From Pseudomonas sp. LS1212 (GTDB lineage: Bacteria; Pseudomonadota; Gammaproteobacteria; Pseudomonadales; Pseudomonadaceae): 64,000 nucleotides of DNA. The notes under the pieces were generated by a model. The model did no database searches and was not told where the DNA came from. It was given only the letters and a program-made list of their open reading frames with translations. Positions 5,705 through 13,546 of the stretch are shown here, piece after piece. The position numbers and the translations under genes were made by a program. The stretch lies in NCBI RefSeq assembly GCF_024741815.1, contig NZ_CP102951.1, positions 1,751,001 through 1,815,000 on the forward strand, written 5' to 3'. The stretch's first letter is position 1. Each line of letters opens with the position of its first letter.

Positions 5705-8475
5705 GTGAGCACCAAGGACTGCCGACAGCTGCATGGGCGCGGCGCTACATCGAAACCTTCGGGCTTGCCCTGGTGCCGATTGAACCAGGCGAGAAAGGGC
5801 CAAAGGGCAATGGGTGGAACAAACCTGGTGGTTACATTACCGAGGCTGATGCTGCCGAAGCTTTCTGGCAGAAGAGACCATCGCACAACCTTGGGGTGGT
5901 TCTGGGGCCGAGCCGAGTCTGTTCGCTTGATGTCGATGACGTGGAACTGACCCGGCTTGTTCTGCAGCAGCTGTTGGGCATGGATCTGGACACCCTTGCA
6001 GATGCCTATCCGACCACAGTAGGAAACCCGGCGCGCTTTCGCGTCATGTTCCGCGTACCGGATGGTGTCGAACTGACTCGACACTCCCTGGTCTGGCCAA
6101 ACAAGACCGACCCGGATGGGTCGATCCTCAAGGGCATCATGGCCCAGGTGAAGGCTGCGGTAGATGCTGGTGATGCCGCTCGGGAGGCCACTTTCCGAAT
6201 GGCCGCCGAGCCCTTCAAAAAGATTACTGTGTTCGAGCTGCGGGGCGGCCTGGTGCAGGATGTCTTGCCACCCTCCATCCACCCTGGAACAAAGCGGCCG
6301 TATACCTGGCGCAACCCGCCATCGCCTGAGGGGCTGCCGGAACTTCCTCCTGAGTTGCTGAGCATTTGGCAGGGATGGGACGAATTCAAACCCGGTGCTG
6401 AAGCGGCTTGTCCATGGCTGCCCAAAACCTTGGCGCCGCCAGTATCCGCTGCGCCCAAACCACGGCCATCGGTAGAGCGTTTCGGTAAGGCGCTGCCCGA
6501 AGTGATTCCCGAGTTCAATCGTTGCTACGACTTGGCAACGCTGATCGAGGCGCATGGGTACAAGCGAGTCAATAACAAGTGGTTATGCCCACAGAGCAGC
6601 AGCGGTCTGCCCGGGGTGACAATCAGCGAGGGCAAGCTCTATTCGCACCACAGCTCTGACCCGCTGAACAACGGGCACAAGAATGATGCGTTCGATGTGT
6701 TCTGCATCCTCCAGCACAACGGCGATACGCGAGAAGCGACGAAGGCAGCTGCTCGCTTGTTGGGCTTGGACGCGAAGTCGCGTCCGCCGTCCCCGCCGCC
6801 CTTGGGCGAGCTTCCCCGAGCCCCATCGGGTAATGAGGCCGGGGGGCAGCCGGTCACGCTGGAAGAACTCGATCATCTGATTGCTGAAGACCTTCCCCGA
6901 ACCCCATCGGAGGGGAGCTCGCCCAGCGTCGCCGGCTCCTGCGACACCGGGGGCGCGGGGGGCGAAGCCCTGCACATTGACAGCGCGATGCGCCGTTTCG
7001 CTCTGGTTGAGGGCACTACTCAGGTGTGGGACATGGATAAGGGGCGGCAGATGAAGCGCTCCGGGTTCGAGGCCCTGGTCGGTAAGGCTCTGGCGAAAGA
7101 GTGGATGGAGCGCACCAATAAGAAGTTGGTTGCTGCTGAGCAGGTGCAGGAGTTCGAGCAAGCTCGGCGCATGTCCACCAAAAAGGGCGGGGCATTGAAG
7201 CTCGAACCCATCGAGCGTTACGTCTACATCGACGGAACCAAGGACGTATGGGATCGCGAGAAGAAGCGGCGGATCGCCGAGGGTGCCGTCAAGATGGCCC
7301 TCGGCGATGCCTATTCGCTTTGGCTGAACAGTCCAAGCCGGCGGGTGGTGGATGTTGATCACATCGTGTTTGATCCGACCATGACCAAGGATCCCAGCAC
7401 GTATATCAACACGTTTGAGGGGTTGCCACTGGAGCCGGTGCGGGATGACGCCGCGTGTGAAAACCTGGGCTGGCTGATTTCGTTCCTGTGTAACCACGAC
7501 GCCGAAGCGTTGGATTGGCTGTTGAAGTGGCTTGCGTTCCCCTTGCAGCACATGGGGGCCAAGATGGATACGGCGGTGCTGTTCCACTCGACAATGGAGG
7601 GCTCGGGTAAAAGCCTGTTGTTCTCCGACGTGCTTGGCGAGCTGTATGGTCAGTATGCAGCCACGGTCGGGCAGTCCCAGTTGGAGGGGAGTTTCAATGC
7701 TTGGCAGAGTCGCAAGCTGTGGGCAGTTTTCGAGGAGGTTGTCAGCCGCGATCAGCGTTACAACCAGGTTGGCAAGATCAAGCACATGATCACTGGCAAG
7801 ACTGTGCGTATGGAGTCGAAGTTTATCAATGGTTGGGAAGAGGCCAACCACATGAATGCCGCATTCCTTAGCAACGAGATCATGCCCTGGCCGATCAGTG
7901 AAGATGACCGTCGAATGTTGGTCATGTGGCCCTTGGAAACGCTGCCGGTCGAGCGCCAGAAGGCTATCGGTCGTGAGTTACTGAATGGTGGGGTGTCAGC
8001 CTTGTACGGGTGGCTCTTGAGCATCGACCTGGGCGAATTCAATCAGCGCACTCGACCTCCGAAAACTGAGGCTCGGCAGCGGCTGGTGGCGCTGAGCCGG
8101 ACGGCATGGCAAACGTTCTTGCACTTGTGGCGGATCGGTGAACTTGGGCATGGTCTGTGGGGCTGCTGCTTGTCGACGGACGTGTATGCCATGTTTCTTG
8201 AATGGTGTTCGCGCAACAGAGAGCACTCGATGAGCCAGACGAAGTTCTCGTTAATGATCAGCGCGACGGTGGAGAAGACGCGGGCAATCCCCTGGACCGA
8301 TGGCAATAACCGACGATTCGCGGCGTTCTTCTTCCCACCCGATGGTGATCCTTCCCTGCCCCCATCCACAAAGTCGGCCGAGCTGGGCACGTGCGTCGTC
8401 GAGTGGCGGGCTAGGGCGAAGCTTGCGGGCTGGAATGTCGATGGCTGGGACCATGTGAAGGGGCTGGCAGCATGA
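5701..8475 (+). CDS. Bifunctional primase-polymerase / superfamily 3-type helicase
   Basis: This 924-residue phage replication protein should prime DNA synthesis and unwind the origin. The N-terminal third is a prim-pol domain (GLALVPIEPGEKGPKGNGW, VCSLDVDD with acidic metal ligands, a later SIHPGTKRPYTW). A zinc-ribbon-poor linker rich in Pro follows. The C-terminal half is a DUF5906/P4-type helicase with Walker A MEGSGKS at 632-638 and Walker B in LWAVFEEV. ATG 5701 overlaps the upstream stop. The iteron cluster that follows at 8490-8778 is the likely binding target. Confidence 0.92.
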   Translation: MSEHQGLPTAAWARRYIETFGLALVPIEPGEKGPKGNGWNKPGGYITEADAAEAFWQKRPSHNLGVVLGPSRVCSLDVDDVELTRLVLQQLLGMDLDTLADAYPTTVGNPARFRVMFRVPDGVELTRHSLVWPNKTDPDGSILKGIMAQVKAAVDAGDAAREATFRMAAEPFKKITVFELRGGLVQDVLPPSIHPGTKRPYTWRNPPSPEGLPELPPELLSIWQGWDEFKPGAEAACPWLPKTLAPPVSAAPKPRPSVERFGKALPEVIPEFNRCYDLATLIEAHGYKRVNNKWLCPQSSSGLPGVTISEGKLYSHHSSDPLNNGHKNDAFDVFCILQHNGDTREATKAAARLLGLDAKSRPPSPPPLGELPRAPSGNEAGGQPVTLEELDHLIAEDLPRTPSEGSSPSVAGSCDTGGAGGEALHIDSAMRRFALVEGTTQVWDMDKGRQMKRSGFEALVGKALAKEWMERTNKKLVAAEQVQEFEQARRMSTKKGGALKLEPIERYVYIDGTKDVWDREKKRRIAEGAVKMALGDAYSLWLNSPSRRVVDVDHIVFDPTMTKDPSTYINTFEGLPLEPVRDDAACENLGWLISFLCNHDAEALDWLLKWLAFPLQHMGAKMDTAVLFHSTMEGSGKSLLFSDVLGELYGQYAATVGQSQLEGSFNAWQSRKLWAVFEEVVSRDQRYNQVGKIKHMITGKTVRMESKFINGWEEANHMNAAFLSNEIMPWPISEDDRRMLVMWPLETLPVERQKAIGRELLNGGVSALYGWLLSIDLGEFNQRTRPPKTEARQRLVALSRTAWQTFLHLWRIGELGHGLWGCCLSTDVYAMFLEWCSRNREHSMSQTKFSLMISATVEKTRAIPWTDGNNRRFAAFFFPPDGDPSLPPSTKSAELGTCVVEWRARAKLAGWNVDGWDHVKGLAA

Positions 8476-8489
8476 GTACGACCGTTAGC

Positions 8490-8778
8490 GTGTCGGGTGT
8501 GTTGGGTTTGTGTTGGGTCACTTCTATAGGCCAACACTCATACGGTCCGCAGTTTTCGCGGGTTGGCGGGAGTCCGTGGTGGGTGTGTTGGGTTTGCCTT
8601 CGCGCACGCGCAGGCGCGCAACTTTTGCTGGCAATCAACAACAGAAAAATAAATCCCATGCGAACCCTAAAAAACTCAACAAACCCAACACACTAAACAC
8701 AGAAACCTTTAATGCTTTGAATTTATTCAGCTTTTCCTGTGTTGGGTTTGTGTTGGGTTTTGTAATTGTGTGTTGGGT
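8490..8778. repeat. Iteron-like repeat cluster, candidate phage replication origin
   Basis: Six exact direct copies of GTGTTGGGT start at 8499, 8510, 8585, 8739, 8750 and 8770. One exact inverted copy is ACCCAACAC at 8683-8691. Degenerate copies lie at 8490 (GTGTCGGGT), 8576 (GTGGTGGGT) and 8530 (inverted CCAACAC). The 8499/8510 and 8739/8750 pairs are 11 bp apart, one helical turn. An A/T-rich stretch (about 8637-8735) lies between the clusters. There is no convincing gene in this interval. Confidence 0.7.
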
Positions 8779-8802
8779 AGCGTTTTATGGAGGGAGCCGG
8801 TG

Positions 8803-9300
8803 ATGATGAAGGACATCGAAGGCCTGGAGCTGGCCGAGCGCCTGGTGCTGGTTGAGGGCTTGATGCGGCATTGGGCGGAGCAACGCGCCCGGCTCGGCCT
8901 GGAGGCCGGGTTGGGTAGCCAAATGGGCAGCATCATGGAGTGGAAAGGTGCCGCTCCGAGGGGCGGTACATCAGGTGCCCGAATCTTGCTGGGTGGTGCT
9001 GGTCTGGATCACTCTGCAGCAGAAGTCGACGCGGCTGTTGCCGAGTTGGGGCGCCGTGACAAGCGCGGTGCGGTCTTGGCAAAGCTTGCCGAGTTTCGTT
9101 ACCTCTTCGGCGTGTCGATCCGGGAACAGATGCGCGAGGTTGGCCTGGCAGAAGATGCTGACCGAACCTACCGTAACTGGGTCAAAGCGATGCACTTGCA
9201 AATACTGTCGATCCTGATCGTCCGCTCCGGGCCTAACCGGCGCCATACCGTTCGTCGGTTCAATATGCGCCGAGCATGCGTCGAGGGTGCGCCGAAGTAG
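8803..9300 (+). CDS. Hypothetical phage protein, possible late-gene regulator
   Basis: This 165-residue soluble protein starts at ATG 8803 (a second ATG follows) behind GGAGGGAG. The N-terminal helix (GLELAERLVLVEGLMRHWAEQRAR) and the central MEWKGAAPRGGTSGAR and AEFRYLFGVSIREQM segments give no domain I can name. Its place between replication and holin/terminase genes, and a hairpin terminator right after it, match where lambdoid phages keep the antiterminator Q. A regulatory role is inference from position only. Confidence 0.6.
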   Translation: MMKDIEGLELAERLVLVEGLMRHWAEQRARLGLEAGLGSQMGSIMEWKGAAPRGGTSGARILLGGAGLDHSAAEVDAAVAELGRRDKRGAVLAKLAEFRYLFGVSIREQMREVGLAEDADRTYRNWVKAMHLQILSILIVRSGPNRRHTVRRFNMRRACVEGAPK

Positions 9301-9314
9301 CGCCGAAGCGACGT

Positions 9315-9342
9315 ACCGAAAATTGCCTCTTTTCGGTTTTTC
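9315..9342 (+). terminator. Intrinsic terminator after the early operon
   Basis: ACCGAAAA (9315-9322) and TTTTCGGT (9330-9337) form an 8-bp stem followed by TTTTT. A second hairpin, CCTGCCGCATGGCGGGG with TTTTCTTTTT, lies at about 9449-9476, just before the holin gene. Confidence 0.75.
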
Positions 9343-9503
9343 CGGTCAGGGGTAAAAAGTCGCCACGATATGAAAAGTGCGCTTAGGCGCTTCCCCCATA
9401 AGCACTGTGCTGTGCAACCCGCCACGACCTGTCGGTGCATCGAGAACCCTGCCGCATGGCGGGGTTTTCTTTTTCCGGCGCCGTGCATTGCCATGAGGCT
9501 TAC

Positions 9504-9851
9504 ATGAACAGCGAGCAACAAGCTTTAGTCGAGATGCCACTCTGGATGGTGATCATCATGTCACTGGTCGGTGGGGTATCGGGTGAGATGTGGCGGGCGG
9601 ATAAGGCGGGTGTCCGTGGCTGGGCTTTGGTCCGCAGGATCGTGCTGCGCTCGGGCGCCTGCATTGTGTGTGGTCTGTCCACCATCATGTTGCTCTATTC
9701 CGCTGGCATGTCGATCTGGTCGGCGGGCGCCTTCGGTTGCTTGACGGCAATGGCGGGCGCCGACGTGGCTATTGGCCTGTACGAGCGCTGGGCCGCCAAG
9801 CGGCTTGGAGTGTGCGAAGCCCCGCCAGCCGGGCGCGAGCCGGGTCTCTGA
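9504..9851 (+). CDS. Phage holin, LydA/superfamily III type
   Basis: This 115-residue inner-membrane protein should form the lesions that release endolysin. It has about three hydrophobic segments: PLWMVIIMSLVGGVSGEM, VLRSGACIVCGLSTIMLLY and AGAFGCLTAMAGADVAIGLY, with a charged C-terminal tail. The MPLWmVI...GGVSGEMWRADK signature is that of the LydA holin family found in Pseudomonas prophages. It starts at ATG 9504. It is separated from the endolysin genes by the whole structural module, a usual layout in this phage group. Confidence 0.85.
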   Translation: MNSEQQALVEMPLWMVIIMSLVGGVSGEMWRADKAGVRGWALVRRIVLRSGACIVCGLSTIMLLYSAGMSIWSAGAFGCLTAMAGADVAIGLYERWAAKRLGVCEAPPAGREPGL

Positions 9852-9871
9852 TGCGGATGCACCGTCTCGGT

Positions 9872-10010
9872 GCGCCCGAGAGGGCGGGGACCCTGGGGTA
9901 TATCCGGAGGTACGGGGTCGGAAACCCGCGGGACTTTGTTAGCAGCAGGTTCACCAGCTTAGTGAACTGCGGTGAACTGGTGAACACCCCGTATTCATTG
10001 GGTGAACTGG
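9872..10010. promoter_or_regulatory. Candidate cos / terminase-binding region
   Basis: The 170 bp between holin and terminase small subunit hold GTGAACTG at 9962, 9972 and 10002 (10 and 30 bp apart). They also hold the inverted pair TTCACCAG (9950-9957) / CTGGTGAA (9977-9984). A G/C-rich stretch with GGGACCCTGGGG and GGAAACCCGCGGG precedes them at about 9888-9933. In lambda-type phages cosN and the terminase R sites lie immediately upstream of the small subunit. Confidence 0.55.
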
Positions 10011-10020
10011 ACATTTGATC

Positions 10021-10590
10021 ATGACCGTATTGAGCAAATCAGAGTTTGCTGCGCGGCGTGGCTGGGCGAAATCCTACGTTTCCAAACTGGCCAAGCAGGA
10101 TCGGCTGGTGCTGACCGAGGATGGCAAGGTCGATCTTGAAGCGACCGAGGCACTGCTGGCCGAGTCGTCGGACCCCAGCAAGTCAGCCGTAGCGGCCCGG
10201 CATGAGGAGGCTCGGGTTGAGCGAGATGTGCGCAGTCAACTCGCACCAGCCGCCGACACACCTGCGGTGCTGCAGACTGCTAAGGGCCCCGACTTCCAGA
10301 AAGCCCGGGCTCACCGAGAGTACTTCCTCGCCCAGCTGGCTGAGGCTGAATTCCACAAGGTCCAGGGCAACCTGGTCGAACGCGAAGCAGTGGCCAATGC
10401 GGCCTATACCGCTGGGCGAATGGTGCGCGACCTGATGTTCGGGTTGTCACCGCAACTGGCGCCGGAGCTAGCCGCGATGAGCGACCCCTGGCAAATCGAA
10501 AAACACCTGACCGGAGCCTTTCGCCGCGTCTTCGAGGATGCGGGCCGGATGACTACCGCCGATCTTGAACAAGCCATGACCCAGAGCTGA
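10021..10590 (+). CDS. Terminase small subunit, Nu1-type
   Basis: This 189-residue packaging protein should recognise cos DNA and recruit the large subunit. An N-terminal winged helix-turn-helix-like part (LSKSEFAARRGWAKSYVSKLAKQDRLVLTEDGKVDL) resembles Nu1/excisionase DNA-binding domains. The middle and C-terminal helices (AHREYFLAQLAEAEFHKVQGNLVE) serve oligomerisation and partner contact in the family. It starts at ATG 10021, and the large subunit begins 4 bp after its stop. Confidence 0.85.
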   Translation: MTVLSKSEFAARRGWAKSYVSKLAKQDRLVLTEDGKVDLEATEALLAESSDPSKSAVAARHEEARVERDVRSQLAPAADTPAVLQTAKGPDFQKARAHREYFLAQLAEAEFHKVQGNLVEREAVANAAYTAGRMVRDLMFGLSPQLAPELAAMSDPWQIEKHLTGAFRRVFEDAGRMTTADLEQAMTQS

Positions 10591-10594
10591 GCCT

Positions 10595-12616
10595 ATGCCC
10601 ACCGGATACGCAAACGGTGCCGAGGTGTACCGCGAAGCGTATTGCCGTGGGCTGCAGCCCGACCCTGAACTGTGGGTCGATGAATGGGCTGATGAATTCA
10701 TGCGGATCCCGAGGGATACCGGTGCAGCCGAGCCCGGCCAATACCGCACGGCGCGGACCCCTTACGCACGCGAACCCATGCGCTGCCTGTCACCTGGTCA
10801 CCCATGCAAGCGGGTGGTGACCATGGTGGCCTCGCAGCTGATGAAAACCCAGATCGCGCTGAACTGGATCGGCGCGCTGATCCACATGTCGCCGTCGAAC
10901 ATCCTGACCCTGCTGCCCAGCTTGAGCCTGGCCAAGCGTGTGTCGGCGCGGATCGGCAAGACCATCAAGGCGACCCCGGTTCTGCGCGAGCGTGTTGCCT
11001 CGCCGCGTTCGCGGGATTCGCGCAACACCATGGACACCAAGGAGTTCGAGGGCGGTTCGCTGTACGCGACCACAGCGGGCTCGGCGGCCAACTTGGCCGA
11101 ACTGTCGGCCCGCTTCGTTTACGGCGATGAGGTCGACCGCTGGGATGTGGACGTGGACGAAGAGGGCGACCCGATCGAGCTGGCCGAGACTCGGGGCAGT
11201 ACGTTCGGGCGCAATGCCAAGTTCTACTTTTCCAGCTCGCCAACGATCAAGGGCGCTTCGCGGATCGCCGACCTATTCGAGATCAGCGACCAGCGTTACT
11301 ACTACGTGCCGTGCCCGACTTGTGGGCACATGCAAACCCTGGAGTGGGAGCGGCTGCTGTATTCGCCGGACTTTCGCACGGTGCATTACCAGTGTGCGGG
11401 TCCAGACTGCGACGTGCTGATCGAGGAACACCACAAGGGTGACATGCTGGCCCGTGGCGAATGGCGTTCCCACGCCGAGGGTGACGGCGAAACGGTCGGC
11501 TTTCACCTGAACGCGCTGTACGCACCACTCGGCTGGCAGGACTGGGCATCGCTGGCCAAGCAGTACGAGAAGGCCAGAAAAGCCCAGGACCGTGGTGACC
11601 TTGAGCCCATGCAGGTGTTTTACAACACGCGCTTGGCCAAGGTCTGGGACAGCGCTCAGGAGCAGACCAAGGCGGACGTGCTTCAGGCGCGGGCGCTGCA
11701 AGAAGACTTCGTGCTCGGCACTTTGGCTGTTGGCGTGCTCGCGCTGACCGCATCGGTCGACGTCCAGGCCAACCGTCTGGAAATGATGGTCACCGGCTGG
11801 GGTGTTGGCCTGGAGCGTTGGGTGGTCGATCACCAAGTGATCATGGGCGACCCGTCGGATGAGCGCACTTGGTCCGCCCTGGACGAAAAACTCAAAGAGC
11901 GCTATCGACACCCTTGCGGCGTTGGCCTGGCGATCCTGGCCACGGCGATCGACTCCGGCGGTCACCACACCCATGAGGTCTACCAGTTCTGCCGCGTACG
12001 GCGCTGGCGCAACATCTTTGCCGTGAAGGGCGCGAGCAAGTCGGGCAAACCGGTCATTGCTCAGCGGCCATCGCTGGTCGACGTGACCTGGAAAGGTCAG
12101 ACCGAGCGCAACGGTGCCGAACTGTGGATTGTCGGTACCGACACGGCCAAGGACTGGATCTACAACCGCTACGCCTTTGAGACAGGACCGGGGGCACTGC
12201 ACTTCGCCAAGGACTTGCCGGAGGACTTCTTCCCGCAATGCGTGGCCGAGCGCAAGGTTGCCCGTTATGTGAAGGGCTACAAGCGGATTGAGTGGGTCAA
12301 GGGCAAGGCCGACCGCAACGAAGCGCTCGACCTGATGGTGTATGGCTTGGCCATGGCGTACTACCTGGGCCTGCATCGCTACGGCGAGCACGACTGGGAT
12401 CGGCTGCGCCAAGCCCTGGCCCAGGCCAGCCTGTTCGACGACGCGGATCAGACCAAAGCGGTGGTCGCCGAGCGCTTGCCCGACGATGAGCCGGAACAAC
12501 AGCCGCCCCGGATCTTGCAACCGGGGGCCACTTCGGCGGCCCAACCGGTCGCTCGTCCTGCGCCGCAGCCCATGCAGCGGCGCAGCTCCAGCAGCGGCTA
12601 CTTGAAGAGACGCTGA
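10595..12616 (+). CDS. Terminase large subunit, GpA family
   Basis: This 673-residue ATPase/nuclease packages DNA into proheads. It matches the lambda GpA family (PF05876): an ATPase N-terminus with a P-loop variant VASQLMKTQ at 78-86, a Walker-B-like FVYGDEVD, and a zinc-binding motif CPTCGHM...CAGPDC at about 235-275. The nuclease domain follows (ASVDVQANRLEMMVTGWGVG, AIDSGG). Length is usual for GpA. The C-terminal Pro/Gln-rich tail (PDDEPEQQPPR) may contact the portal. Its stop is only 1 bp from the convergent stop of the next gene. Confidence 0.95.
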   Translation: MPTGYANGAEVYREAYCRGLQPDPELWVDEWADEFMRIPRDTGAAEPGQYRTARTPYAREPMRCLSPGHPCKRVVTMVASQLMKTQIALNWIGALIHMSPSNILTLLPSLSLAKRVSARIGKTIKATPVLRERVASPRSRDSRNTMDTKEFEGGSLYATTAGSAANLAELSARFVYGDEVDRWDVDVDEEGDPIELAETRGSTFGRNAKFYFSSSPTIKGASRIADLFEISDQRYYYVPCPTCGHMQTLEWERLLYSPDFRTVHYQCAGPDCDVLIEEHHKGDMLARGEWRSHAEGDGETVGFHLNALYAPLGWQDWASLAKQYEKARKAQDRGDLEPMQVFYNTRLAKVWDSAQEQTKADVLQARALQEDFVLGTLAVGVLALTASVDVQANRLEMMVTGWGVGLERWVVDHQVIMGDPSDERTWSALDEKLKERYRHPCGVGLAILATAIDSGGHHTHEVYQFCRVRRWRNIFAVKGASKSGKPVIAQRPSLVDVTWKGQTERNGAELWIVGTDTAKDWIYNRYAFETGPGALHFAKDLPEDFFPQCVAERKVARYVKGYKRIEWVKGKADRNEALDLMVYGLAMAYYLGLHRYGEHDWDRLRQALAQASLFDDADQTKAVVAERLPDDEPEQQPPRILQPGATSAAQPVARPAPQPMQRRSSSSGYLKRR

Positions 12617-12617
12617 G

Positions 12618-13058
12618 TCAGGAACTCAGTCCGAACACGGGGCTGATGATCCGTGCACCAATGCCAAGGGCTTGGCCAACTAGGCCTCTGAACGCTTCAC
12701 GGCCTTCCTCTTTGGCGGTGTTCGCAAGTTGTTCACCGATTGAAGCTTTCGAGCTGACGCTGTCTGGAATTGCTTTCAGCGCTTCCAGCCCTTTGGCAGT
12801 CAGCACAGCATCTTCAACTCGTATGAAGCCATGTGTCGAGCCTGCCATATAGCCAGCATCAATCAGCCATTGCGCAGTCGCGATGAAAAACTCTGCGTTC
12901 GAAGACGGAAGCTCCATTCCGTGCCTTTCATCGAACTCCATAGCGACATCAACGAATGACTCTGCCATCAAGTATTTGGGGATGGGAAAACTTTGGTACA
13001 GCGCGGCAAAAATCTTGCCAGTGATGTCGTCGAACATCTCAATATTGGAGACAGCCAT
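12618..13058 (-). CDS. Hypothetical protein encoded against the late operon (moron-like)
   Basis: This 146-residue protein begins at ATG 13058, with GGAG about 11 bp upstream. It is the only gene read leftwards inside the late operon. Sequence: an acidic N-terminal part (NIEMFDDITGKIFAALYQSFPIP), a helical region AEFFIATAQWLIDAGYM and TAKGLEALK that could form a winged helix, and a Gly/Ala C-terminal tail (FRGLVGQALGIGARI). I cannot name a family. Orientation suggests expression in the lysogen, as for lysogenic-conversion genes. Its start codon overlaps that of the rightward gene at 13057. Confidence 0.65.
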   Translation of the reverse strand: MAVSNIEMFDDITGKIFAALYQSFPIPKYLMAESFVDVAMEFDERHGMELPSSNAEFFIATAQWLIDAGYMAGSTHGFIRVEDAVLTAKGLEALKAIPDSVSSKASIGEQLANTAKEEGREAFRGLVGQALGIGARIISPVFGLSS

Positions 13059-13299
13059 GTCACAAAACTCCGAGTCAAAAATAGATAATGTCAAGGCATC
13101 TGCCGAGCTGCAGGGTGAACTGCGACGGGTGATAGCGGACCAGCTTACCGGAAGGATGGACTGGGTCCGAGCACGCACCTACTGGGCCCTGCGGCTACCA
13201 GGTATGCCAACCGATGAATTGGCGGAAGCGCTGGCCCACGTTCTGGCAGGCGGTAGTTTCCGTCAGGAAATCAATTCACGGAATCAGAACTTTCTCTGA
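13057..13299 (+). CDS. Small hypothetical protein, start overlaps the divergent gene
   Basis: This 80-residue protein starts at ATG 13057 with a good GGAG 6 bp upstream. It is predicted helical (SAELQGELRRVIADQL, ELAEALAHVLAGG), with no known domain. The CATG at 13056-13059 supplies both this start and that of the leftward gene. It lies between terminase and the gpW-like gene in the late operon. Translation signals are good, so I accept it as a gene; the role is unknown. Confidence 0.6.
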   Translation: MSQNSESKIDNVKASAELQGELRRVIADQLTGRMDWVRARTYWALRLPGMPTDELAEALAHVLAGGSFRQEINSRNQNFL

Positions 13300-13339
13300 C
13301 TTCGTGTCGTGTGCAGCATAGTTCTGCGAGAGATCCCCC

Positions 13340-13546
13340 ATGGCTTATACCCAGAAGCACCTTGACGCGGTCGAGCGGGCGATTGCGCGTGGTGAAAAAG
13401 TCGTGCGCTATACCGACCGCACGGTCGAATACCGCTCGATTGATGAACTGTTGAAGGCCCGCGATGTGATCCGCACCAGCCTGACTGAGGCAGCTGGACC
13501 CCGTTCCCGCGTGGTGCGGATCTACCATGGAGGCAAAGGACTGTGA
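13340..13546 (+). CDS. Head-to-tail joining protein, gpW family
   Basis: This 68-residue protein resembles lambda gpW: MAYTQKHLDAVERAIARGEKVVRYTDRTVEYRS gives the helix followed by a beta hairpin, and DELLKARDVIRTSL the second helix. gpW fills the portal channel after packaging and forms the site for tail attachment. Size (68 aa) equals that of gpW. It overlaps the GTG start of the portal gene by 4 bp, as in the lambda W-B pair. Confidence 0.9.
   Translation: MAYTQKHLDAVERAIARGEKVVRYTDRTVEYRSIDELLKARDVIRTSLTEAAGPRSRVVRIYHGGKGL

Noticed and set aside
8472..8696. 74-codon frame after the primase with ATGA overlap
   Set aside because: Its codons are mainly the GTGTTGGGT repeats; residues are improbable (VLGLCWV...WWVCWVCL); better explained as origin DNA.
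11273..12544. 423-codon frame antisense to terminase large subunit
   Set aside because: Shadow of the terminase gene; residue composition is that of antisense frames.
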